From assembly GCA_914767715.1 (NCBI GenBank), contig OU612066.1, positions 25,208,283 to 25,272,282 of the forward strand: a stretch of 64,000 nucleotides of DNA, read 5' to 3'. Both the position numbers and the translations under genes were made by a program. The notes under the pieces are model-generated. The model was not told where the DNA came from and made no database searches. It saw nothing but the letters and a program-made list of their open reading frames with translations. How positions within the stretch are numbered: position 1 is the stretch's first letter; each line of letters begins with the position of its first letter. The stretch comes from Membranipora membranacea (lineage: Eukaryota; Bryozoa; Gymnolaemata; Cheilostomatida; Membraniporidae). Below, piece by piece: positions 51,575 to 63,200 of this stretch.

Positions 51575-53248
51575 CTTATAAGGTGAGTTACAAGCAAATC
51601 TATTTTTCAACCCGGGCTAAAAAAAAGCGTGATACCTTCCCTTGGTATATTTTTGTAAATTTCAAGTCACCGTAATTACCCTCCAAATTATCCAAGGATT
51701 CCAATATTCTGCGTTTTGAATAAGGCCAATAAGAGCTTGAACTGGTCGCAGTTTGATATGATTGCGACAGAGTTTTAATTTTTTAATGCTGCCGTATGGT
51801 ATGTCTTTTTAGTGCAAAAGTGACCCTCATTAAAACGGACGCTGACGGAGAAGAAAAAGCCGCAGAGCTAAACGGTTAGCAGATTATCGATCAGCAGGAG
51901 TTGTTCCTCCTTATAAGGTGAGTTACAAGCAAATCTATTTTTCAATCCGGGCTAAAAAAAAGCGTGATAACCTCCCTTGGTATATTTTTGTAAATTTCAA
52001 GTCAGCGTAATTACCCTCCAAGTTATCCAAGGATTCCAATCTTCTGCGTTATGAATAAGGCCAATAAGAGCTTGAACTGGTCGCAGTTTGATATGATTGC
52101 GACAGAGTTTTAATTTTTTAATGCTGCCGTATGGTATGTTTTTTTAGTGCAAAAGTGACCCTCATTAAAACGGACGCTGACGGAGAAGAAAAAGCCGCAG
52201 AGCTAAACGGTTTGCAGATTATCGATCAGCAGGAGTTGTTCCTCCTTATAAGGTGAGTTACAAGCAAATCTATTTTTCAATCCGGGCGAAAAAAAAGTGT
52301 GATACCCTCCCTTGGTATATTTTTGTAAATTTCGAGTCACCGTAATTACCCTCCAAATTATCCAAGGATTCCAATATTCTGCGTTTTGAATAAGGCCAAT
52401 AAGAGCTTGAACTGGTCGCAGTTTGATATGATTGCGACAGAGTTTTAATTTTTTAATGCTGCCGTATGGTATGTTTTTTTAGTGCAAAAGTGACCCTCAT
52501 TAAAACGGACGCTGACGGAGAAGAAAAAGCCGCAGAGCTAAACGGTTTGCAGATTATCAATCAGCAGGAGTTGTTCCTCCTTATAAGGTGAGTTACAAGC
52601 AAATCTATTTTTCAATCCGGGCGAAAAAAAGCGTGATACCCTCCGTTGGTATATTTTTGTAAAGTTCAAGTCAGCGTAATTACCCTCATGGTTATCCAAG
52701 GATTCCAATATTCTGCGTTTTGAATAAGGCCAATAAGATCTTGAACTGGTCGCAGTTTGATATGATTGCGACAGAGTTTTAATTTTTTAATGCTGCCGTA
52801 TGGTATGTTTTTTTAGTGCAAAAGTGACCCTCATTAAAACGGACGCTGACGGAGAAGAAAAAGCTGCAGAGCTAAACGGTTTGCAGATTATCGATCAGCA
52901 GGAGTTGTTACTCCTTATAAGGTGAGTTACAAGCAAATCTATTTTTCAATCCGGGCGAAAAAAAAGCGTGATACCCTCCCTTGGTATATTTTTGTAAATT
53001 TCAAGTCAGCGTAATTACCCTCATAGTTATCCAAGGATTCCAATATTCTGCGTTTTGAATAAGGCCAATAAGAGCTTGAACTGGTCGCAGTTTGATATGA
53101 TTGCGACAGAGTTTTAATTTTTTAATGCTGCCGTATGGTATGTTTTTTTAGTGCAAAAGTGACCCTCATTAAAACGGACGCTGACGGAGAAGAAAAAGCC
53201 GCAGAGCTAAACGGTTTGCAGATTATCGATCAGCAGGAGTTGTTCCTC

Positions 53249-54586
53249 CTTATAAGGTGAGTTACAAGCAAATCTATTTTTCAATCCGGGCTAAAAAAAA
53301 GCGTGATACCCTCCCTTGGTATATTTTTGTAAATTTCGAGTCAGCGTAATTACCCTCCAAGTTATCCAAGGATTCCAATATTCTGCGTTTTGAATAAGGC
53401 CAATAAGAGCTTGAACTGGTCGCAGTTTGATATGATTGCGACAGAGTTTTAATTTTTTAATGCTGCCGTATGGTATGTTCTTTCGTGCAAAAGTGACCCT
53501 CATTAAAACGGACGCTGACGGAGAAGAAAAAGCCGCAGAGCTAAACGGTTTGCAGATTATCGATCAGCAGGAGTTGTTCCTCCTTATAAGGTGAGTTACA
53601 AGCAAATCTATTTTTCAATCCGGGCCAAAAAAAGCGTGATACCCTCCCTTGGTATATTTTTGTAAATTTCAAGTCAGCGTAATTACCCTCCAAGTTATCC
53701 AATGATTCCAATATTCTGCGTTTTGAATAAGGCCAATAAGAACTTGAACTGGTCGCAGCTTGATATGATTGTGACAGAGTTTTAATTTTTTAATGCTGCC
53801 GTATGGTATGTTTTTTTAGTGCAAAAGTGACCCTCATTAAAACGGACGCTGACGGAGAAGAAAAAGCCGCAGAGCTAAACGGTTTGCAGATTATCGATCA
53901 GCAGGAGTTGTTCCTCCTTATAAGGTGAGTTACAAGCAAATCTATTTTTCAATCCGGGGTAAAAAAAAGCGTGATACCCTCCCTTGGTATATTTTTGTAA
54001 ATTTCAAGTCAGCGTAATTACCCTCCAAGTTATCCAAGGATTCCAATATTCTGCGTTTTGAATAAGGCCAATAAGATCTTGAACTGGTCGCAGTTTGATA
54101 TGATTGCGACAGAGTTTTAATTTTTTAATGCTGCCGTATGGTATGTTTTTTTAGTGCAAAAGTGACCCTCATTAAAACGGACGCTGACGGAGAAGAAAAA
54201 GCCGCAGAGCTAAACGGTTTGCAGATTATCGATCAGCAGGAGTTGTTCCTCCTTATAAGGTGAGTTACAAGCAAATCTATTTTTCAACCCGGGCTAAAAA
54301 AAAGAGTGATACCTTCCCTTGGTATATTTTTGTAAATTTCAAGTCACCGTAATTACCCTCCAAATTATCCAAGGATTCCAATATTCTGCGTTTTGAATAA
54401 GGCCAATAAGAGCTTGAACTGGTCGCAGTTTGATATGATTGCGACAGAGTTTTAATTTTTTAATGCTGCCGTATGGTATGTCTTTTTAGTGCAAAAGTGA
54501 CCCTCATTAAAACGGACGCTGACGGAGAAGAAAAAGCCGCAGAGCTAAACGGTTAGCAGATTATCGATCAGCAGGAGTTGTTCCTC
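53249..54586 (+). repeat. Four-monomer block M160-M163, copy of M152-M155
   Basis: It has the same marker order as 50572-51909, at an offset of 2,677 bp. M161 has CGGGCCAAAAAAAGCG in place of the 7-A form of M153, and M163 has AAAGAGTGATA. Together with M169-M171 this makes three copies of the TTCTTTCGTG monomer and its follower, all shortened to 334 bp. Confidence 0.85.
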
Positions 54587-54921
54587 CTTATAAGGTGAGT
54601 TACAAGCAAATCTATTTTTCAATCCGGGCTAAAAAAAAGCGTGATAACCTCCCTTGGTATATTTTTGTAAATTTCAAGTCACCGTAATTACCCTCCAAAT
54701 TATCCAAGGATTCCAATATTCTGCGTTTTGAATAAGGCCAATAAGAGCTTGAACTGGTCGCAGTTTGATATGATTGCGACAGAGTTTTAATTTTTTAATG
54801 CTGCCGTATGGTATGTTTTTTTAGTGCAAAAGTGACCCTCATTAAAACGGACGCTGACGGAGAAGAAAAAGCCGCAGAGCTAAACGGTTAGCAGATTATC
54901 GATCAGTAGGAGTTGTTCCTC

Positions 54922-57264
54922 CTTATAAGGTGAGTTACAAGCAAATCTATTTTTCAATCCGGGCTAAAAAAAAGCGTGATACCCTCCCTTGGTATATTTT
55001 TGTAAATTTCAAGTCAGCGTACTTACCCTCCAAGTTATCCAAGGATTCCAATATTCTGCGTTATGAATAAGGCCAATAAGAGCTTGAACTGGTCGCAGTT
55101 TGATATGATTGCGACAGAGTTTTAATTTTTTAATGCTGCCATGTGGTATGTTTTTTTAGTGCAAAAGTGACCCTCATTAAAACGGACGCTGACGGAGAAG
55201 AAAAAGCCGCAGAGCTAAACGGTTTGCAGATTATCGATCAGCAGGAGTTGTTCCTCCTTATAAGGTGAGTTACAAGCAAATCTATTATTCAATCCGGGCG
55301 AAAAAAAAGTGTGATACCCTCCCTTGGTATATTTTTGTAAATTTCAAGTCAGCGTAATTAACCTCCAAGTTATCCAAGGATTCCAATATTCTGCGTTTTG
55401 AATAAGGCCAATAAGAGCTTGAACTGGTCGCAGTTTGATATGAATGCGACAGAGTTTTAATTTTTTAATGCTGCCGTATGGTATGTTTTTTTGGTGCAAA
55501 AGTGACCCTCATTAAAACGGACGCTGACGGAGAAGAAAAAGCCGCAGAGCTAAACGGTTTGCAGATTATCGATCAGCAGGAGTTGTTCCTCCCTATAAGG
55601 TGAGTTACAAGCAAATCTATTTTTCAATCCGGGCGAAAAAAAAGCGTGATACCCTCCCTTGGTATATTTTTGTAAATTTCAAGTCAGGGTAATTACCCTC
55701 CAAGTTATCCAAGGATTCCAATATTCTGCGTTTTGAATAAGGCCAATAAGAGCTTGAACTGGTCGCAGTTTGATATGATTGCGACAGAGTTTTAATTTTT
55801 TAATGCTGCCGTATGGTATGTTTTTTTAGTGCAAAAGTGACCCTCATTAAAACGGACGCTGACGGAGAAGAAAAAGCTGCAGAGCTAAACGGTTTGCAGA
55901 TTATCGATCAGCAGGAGTTGTTACTCCTTATAAGGTGAGTTACAAGCAAATCTATTTTTCAATCCGGGCGAAAAAAAAGCGTGATACCCTCCCTTGGTAT
56001 ATTTTTGTAAATTTCAAGTCAGCGTAATTACCCTCATAGTTATCCAAGGATTCCAATATTCTGCGTTTTGAATAAGGCCAATAAGAGCTTGAACTGGTCG
56101 CAGTTTGATATGATTGCGACAGAGTTTTAATTTTTTAATGCTGCCGTATGGTATGTTTTTTTAGTGCAAAAGTGACCCTCATTAAAACGGACGCTGACGG
56201 AGAAGAAAAAGCCGCAGAGCTAAACGGTTTGCAGATTATCGATCAGCAGGAGTTGTTCCTCCTTATAAGGTGAGTTACAAGCAAATCTATTTTTCAATCC
56301 GGGCTAAAAAAAAGCGTGATACCCTCCCTTGGTATATTTTTGTAAATTTCGAGTCAGCGTAATTACCCTCCAAGTTATCCAAGGATTCCAATATTCTGCG
56401 TTTTGAATAAGGCCAATAAGAGCTTGAACTGGTCGCAGTTTGATATGATTGCGACAGAGTTTTAATTTTTTAATGCTGCCGTATGGTATGTTCTTTCGTG
56501 CAAAAGTGACCCTCATTAAAACGGACGCTGACGGAGAAGAAAAAGCCGCAGAGCTAAACGGTTTGCAGATTATCGATCAGCAGGAGTTGTTCCTCCTTAT
56601 AAGGTGAGTTACAAGCAAATCTATTTTTCAATCCGGGCGAAAAAAAGCGTGATACCCTCCCTTGGTATATTTTTGTAAATTTCAAGTCAGCGTAATTACC
56701 CTCCAAGTTATCCAATGATTCCAATATTCTGCGTTTTGAATAAGGCCAATAAGAACTTGAACTGGTCGCAGCTTGATATGATTGTGACAGAGTTTTAATT
56801 TTTTAATGCTGCCGTATGGTATGTTTTTTTAGTGCAAAAGTGACCCTCATTAAAACGGACGCTGACGGAGAAGAAAAAGCCGCAGAGCTAAACGGTTTGC
56901 AGATTATCGATCAGCAGGAGTTGTTCCTCCTTATAAGGTGAGTTACAAGCAAATCTATTTTTCAATCCGGGGTAAAAAAAAGCGTGATACCCTCCCTTGG
57001 TATATTTTTGTAAATTTCAAGTCAGCGTAATTACCCTCCAAGTTATCCAAGGATTCCAATATTCTGCGTTTTGAATAAGGCCAATAAGATCTTGAACTGG
57101 TCGCAGTTTGATATGATTGCGACAGAGTTTTAATTTTTTAATGCTGCCGTATGGTATGTTTTTTTAGTGCAAAAGTGACCCTCATTAAAACGGACGCTGA
57201 CGGAGAAGAAAAAGCCGCAGAGCTAAACGGTTTGCAGATTATCGATCAGCAGGAGTTGTTCCTC
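54922..57264 (+). repeat. Seven-monomer block M165-M171, second copy of M148-M154
   Basis: All seven monomers pair with 49232-51574. Private differences are few: GCCATGTGGTATGTT in M165 (M148 has GTATATTT) and TCAGGGTAATT in M167. M164, just before it, is itself a mix of M156-type 5' (GATAACC) and M155-type 3' (TCACCG, CCAAATTA, TAG) sequence, plus a private CAGTAGGAG stop. Confidence 0.87.
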
Positions 57265-60200
57265 CTTATAAGGTGAGTTTCAAGCAAATCTATTTTTCAA
57301 TCCGGGCGAAAAAATAGCGTGATACCCTCCCTTGGTATATTTTTGTAAATTTCAAGTCAGCGTTATTACCCTCCAAGTTATCCAAGGATTCCAATATTCT
57401 GCGTTTTGAATAAGGCCAATAAGAGGTTGAACTGGTCGCAGTTTGATATGATTGCGACAGAGTTTTAATTTTTTAATGCTGCCGTATGGTATGTTTTTTT
57501 AGTGCAAAAGTGACCGTCATTAAAACGGACGCTGACGGAGAAGAAAAAGCCGCAGAGCTAAACGGTTTGCAGATTATCGATCAGCAGGAGTTGTTCCTCC
57601 TTATAAGGTGAGTTACAAGCAAATCTATTTTTCAATCCGGGCTAAAAAAAAGCGTGATACCCTCCCTTGGTATATTTTTGTAAATTTCGAGTCAGCGTAA
57701 TTACCCTCCAAGTTATCCAAGGATTCCAATATTCTGCGTTTTGAATAAGGCCAATAAGAGCTTGAACTGGTCGCAGTTTGATATGATTGCGACAGAGTTT
57801 TAATTTTTTAATGCTGCCGTATGGTATGTTTTTTTCGTGCAAAAGTGACCCCCATTAAAACGGACGCTGACGGAGAAGAAAATGCCGCAGAGCTAAACGG
57901 TTTGCAGATTATCGATCAGCAGGAGTTGTTCCTCCTTATAAGGTGAGTTACAAGCAAATCTATTTTTCAATCCGGGCGAAAAAAAAGCGTGATACCCTCC
58001 CTTGGTATATTTTTGTAAATTTCAAGTCAGCGTAATTACCCTCCAAGTTATCCAAGGATTCCAATATTCTGCGTTTTGAATAAGGCCAATAAGAGCTTGA
58101 ACTGGTCGCAGTTTGATATGATTGCGACAGAGTTTTAATTTTTTAATGCTGCCGTATGGTATGTTTTTTAGTGCAAAAGTGACCCTCATTAAAACGGACG
58201 CTGACGGAGAAGAAAAAGCCGCAGAGCTAAACGGTTTGCAGATTATCGATCAGCAGGAGTTGTTCCTCCTTATAAGGTGAGTTACAAGCAAATCTATTTT
58301 TCTATCCGGGCGCAAAAAAAGCGTGATGCCCTCCCTTGGTATATTTTTGTAAATTTCAAGTCAGCGTAATTACCCTCCAAGTTATCCAAGGATTCCAATA
58401 TTCTGCGTTTTGAATAAGGCCAATAAGAGCTTGAACTGGTCGCAGTTTGATATGATTGCGACAGAGTTTTAATTTTTTAATGCTGCCGTATGGTATGTTT
58501 TTTTAGTGCAAAAGTGACCCTCATTAAAACGGACGCTGACGGAGAAGAAAAAGCCGCAGAGCTAAACGGTTTGCAGATTATCGATCAGCAGGAGTTGTTC
58601 CTCCTAATTAGGTGAGTTACAAGCAAATCTATTTTTCAATCCGGGCTAAAAAAAAGCGTGATACCCTCCCTTGGTATATTTTTGTAAATTTCAAGTCAGC
58701 GTAATTACCCTCCAAGTTATCCAAGGATTCCAATATTCTGCGTTTTGAATAAGGCCAATAAGAGCTTGAACTGGTCGCAGTTTGATATGATTGCGACAAA
58801 GTTTTAATTTTTTAATGCTGCCGTATGGTATGTTTTTTTAGTGCAAAAGTGACCCTCATTAAAACGGACGCTGACGGAGAAGAAAAAGCCGCAGAGCTAA
58901 ACGGTTAGCAGATTATCGATCAGCAGGAGTTGTTCCTCCTTATAAGGTGAGTTACAAGCAAATCTATTTTTCAATCCGGGCGAAAAAAAAGCGTGATACC
59001 CTCCCTTGGTATATTTTTGTAAATTTCAAGTCAGCATAATTACCCTCCAAGTTATCCAAGGATTCCAATATTCTGCGTTTTGAATAAGGCCAATAAGAGC
59101 TTGAACTGGTTGCAGTTTGATATGATTGCGACAGAGTTTTAATTTTTTAATGCTGCCGTATGGTATGTTTTTTTAGTGCAAAAGTGACCCTCATTAAAAC
59201 GGACGCTGACGGAGAAGAAAAAGCCGCAGAGCTAAACGAGTCGCAGATTATCGATCAGCAGGAGTTGTTCCTCCTTATAAGGTGAGTTACAAGCAAATCT
59301 ATTTTTCAATCCGGGCGAAAAAAAAGCGTGATACCCTTCCTTGGTATATTTTTGTAAATTTCAAGTCAGCGTAATTTCCCTCCAAGTTATCCAAGGATTC
59401 CAATATTCTGCGTTTTGAATTAGGCCAATAAGAGCTTGAACTGGTCGCAGTTTGATATGATTGCGACAGAGTTTTAATTTTTTAATGCTGCCGTATGGTA
59501 TGTTTTTTTAGTGCAAAAGTGACCCTCATTAAAACGGACGCTGACGGAGAAGAAAAAGCCGCAGAGCTAAACGGTTTGCAGATTATCGATCAGCAGGAGT
59601 TGTTCCTCCTTATAAGGCGAGTTACAAGCAAATCTATTTTTCAATCCGGGCGAAAAAAATGCGTGATACCCTCCCTTGGTATATTTTTGTAAATTTCAAG
59701 TCAGCGTAATTACCCTCCAAGTTATCCAAGGATTCCAATATTCTGCGTTTTGATTAAGGCCAATAAGAGCTTGAACTGGTCGCAGTTTGATATGATTGCG
59801 ACAGAGTTTTAATTTTTTAATGCTGCCGTATGGTATGTTTTTTTAGTGCAAAAGTGACCCTCATTAAAACGGACGCTGACGGAGAAGAAAAAGCCGCAGA
59901 GCTAAACGGTTTGCAGATTATCGATCCGCAGGAGTTGTTCCTCCCTATAAGGTGAGTTACAAGCAAATCTATTTTTCAATCCGGGCTAAAAAAAAGCGTG
60001 ATACCCTCCCTTGGTATATTTTTGTAAATTTCAAGTCAGCGTAATTACCCTCCAAGTTATCCAAGGATTCCAATATTCTGCGTTTTGAATAAGGCCAATA
60101 AGAGCTTGAACTGGTCGCAGTTTGATATGATTGCGACAGAGTTTTAATTTTTTAATGCTGCCGTATGGTATGTTTTTTTAGTGCAAAAGTGACCCTCATT

Positions 60201-63200
60201 AAAACGGACACTGGCGGAGAAGAAAAAGCCGCAGAACTAAACGGTTTGCAGATTATCGATCAGCAGGAGTTGTTCCTCCTTATAAGGTGAGTTACAAGCA
60301 AATCTATTTTTCAATCCGGGCGAAAAAAAAGCGTGATACCCTCCCTTGGTATATTTTTGTAAATATCAAGTCAGCGTAATTACCCTCCAAGTTATCCAAG
60401 GATTCCAATATTCTGCGTTTTGAATAAGGCCAATAAGAGCTTGAACTGGTCGCAGTTTGATATGATTGCGACAGAGTTTTAATTTTTTAATGCTGCCGTA
60501 TGGTATGTTTTTTTAGTGCAAAAGTGACCCTCATTAAAACGGACGCTGACGGAGAAGAAAAAGCCGCATAGCTAAACGGTTTGCAGATTATCGATCAGCA
60601 GGAGTTGTTCCTCCCTATAAGGTGAGTTACAAGCAAATCTATTTTTCAATCCGGGCTAAAAAAAAGCGTGATACCCTCCCTTGGTATATTTTTGTAAATT
60701 TCAAGTCAGCGTAATTACCCTCCAAGTTATCCAAGGATTCCAATATTCTGCGTTTTGAATAAGGCCAATAAGAGCTTGAACTGGTCGCAGTTTGATATGA
60801 TTGCGACAGAGTTTTAATTTTTTAATGCTGCCGTATGGTATGTTTTTTTAGTGCAAAAGTGACCCTCATTAAAACGGACGCTGGCGGAGAAGAAAAAGCC
60901 GCAGAACTAAACGGTTTGCAGATTATCGATCAGCAGGAGTTGTTCCTCCTTATAAGGTGAGTTACAAGCAAATCTATTTTTCAATCCGGGCGAAAAAAAT
61001 GCGTGATACCCTCCCTTGGTATATTTTTGTAAATTTCAAGTCAGCGTAACTACCCTCCAAGTTATCCAAGGATTCCAATATTCTGCGTTTTGAATAAGGC
61101 CAATAAGAGCTTGAACTGGTCGCAGTTTGATATGATTGCGACAGAGTTTTAATTTTTTAATGCTGCCGTATGGTATGTTTTTTTAGTGCAAAAGTGACCC
61201 TCATTAAAACGGACGCTGACGGAGAAGAAAAAGCCGCAGAGCTAAACGGTTTGCAGATTATCGATCAGCAGGAGTTGTTCCTTCTTATAAGGTGAGTTAC
61301 AAGCAAATCTATTTTTCAATCCGGGCTAACAAAAAGCGTGATACCCTCCCTTGGTATATTTTTGTAAATTTCAAGTCAGCGTAATTACCCTCCAAGTTAT
61401 CCAAGGATTCCAATATTCTGCGTTTTGAATAAGGCCAATAAGAGGTTGAACTGGTCGCAGCTTGATATGATTGCGACAGAGTTTTAATTTTTTAATGCTG
61501 CCGTATGGTATGTTTTTTTAGTGCAAAAGTGACCCTCATTAAAACGGACGCTGACGGAGAAGAAAAAGCCGCAGAGCTAAACGGTTTGCAGATTATCGAT
61601 CAGCAGGAGTTGTTCCTCCTTATAAGGTGAGTTACAAGCAAATCTATTTTTCAATCCGGGGTAAAAAAAAGCGTGATACCCTCCCTTGGTATATTTTTGT
61701 AAATTTCAAGTCAGCGTTATTACCCTCCAAGTTATCCAAGGATTCCAATATTCTGCGTTTTGAATAAGGCCAATAAGAGCTTGAACTGGTCGCAGTTTGA
61801 TATGATTGCGACAGAGTTTTAATTTTTTAATGCTGCCGTATGGTATGTTTTTTTAGTGCAAAAGTGACCCTCATTAAAACGGACGCTGACGGAGAAGAAA
61901 AAGCCGCAGAGCTAAACGGTTTGCAGATTATCGATCAGCAGGAGTTTTTGTCTCCTTATAAGGTGAGTTACAAGCAAATCTATTTTTCAATCCGGGCGAA
62001 AAAAAAGCGTGATACCCTCCCTTGGTATATTTTTGTAAATTTCAAGTCAGCGTAATTACCCTCCAAGTTATCCAAGGATTCCAATATTCTGCGTTTTGAA
62101 TAAGGCCAATAAGAGCTTGAACTGGTCGCAGTTTGATATGATTGCGACAGAGTTTTAATTTTTTAATGCTGCCGTATGGTATGTTTTTTTAGTGCAAAAG
62201 TGACCCTCATTAAAACGGACGCTGACGGAGAAGAAAAAGCCGCAGAGCTAAACGGTTTGCAGATTATCGATCAGCAGGAGTTTTTGTCTCCTTATAAGGT
62301 GAGTTACAAGCAAATCTATTTTTCAATCCGGGCGAAAAAAAAGCGTGATACCCTCCCTTGGTATATTTTTGTAAATTTCAAGTCAGCGTAATTACCCTCC
62401 AAGTTATCCAAGGATTCCAATATTCTGCGTTTTGAATAAGGCCAATAAGAGCTTGAACTGGTCGCAGTTTGATATGATTGCAACAGAGTTTTAATTTTTT
62501 AATGCTGCCGTATGGTATGTTTTTTTAGTGCAAAAGTGACCCTCATTAAAACGGACGCTGACGGAGAAGAAAAAGCCGCAGAGCTAAACGGTTTGCAGAT
62601 TATCGATCAGCAGGAGTTGTTCCTCCTTATAAGGTGAGTTACAAGCAAATCTATTTTTCAATCCGGGCTAAAAAAAAGCGTGATACCCTCCCTTGGTATA
62701 TTTTTGTAAATTTCAAGTCAGCGTAATTACCCTCCAAGTTATCCAAGGATTCCAATATTCTGCGTTTTGAATAAGGCCAATAAGAGCTTGAACTGGTCGC
62801 AGTTTGATATGATTGCGACAGAGTTTTAATTTTTTAATGCTGCCGTATGGTATGTTTTTTTAGTGCAAAAGTGACCCTCATTAAAACGGACGCTGACGGA
62901 GAAGAAAAAGCCGCAGAGCTAAACGGTTTGCAGATTATCGATCAGCAGGAGTTGTTCCTCCTTATAAGGTGAGTTACAAGCAAATCTATTTTTCTATCCG
63001 GGCGCAAAAAAAGCGTGATGCCCTCCCTTGGTATATTTTTGTAAATATCAAGTCAGCGTAATTACCCTCCAAGTTATCCAAGGATTCCAATATTCTGCGT
63101 TTTGAATAAGGCCAATAAGAGCTTGAACTGGTCGCAGTTTGATATGATTGCGACAGAGTTTTAATTTTTTAATGCTGCCGTATGGTATGTTTTTTTAGTG

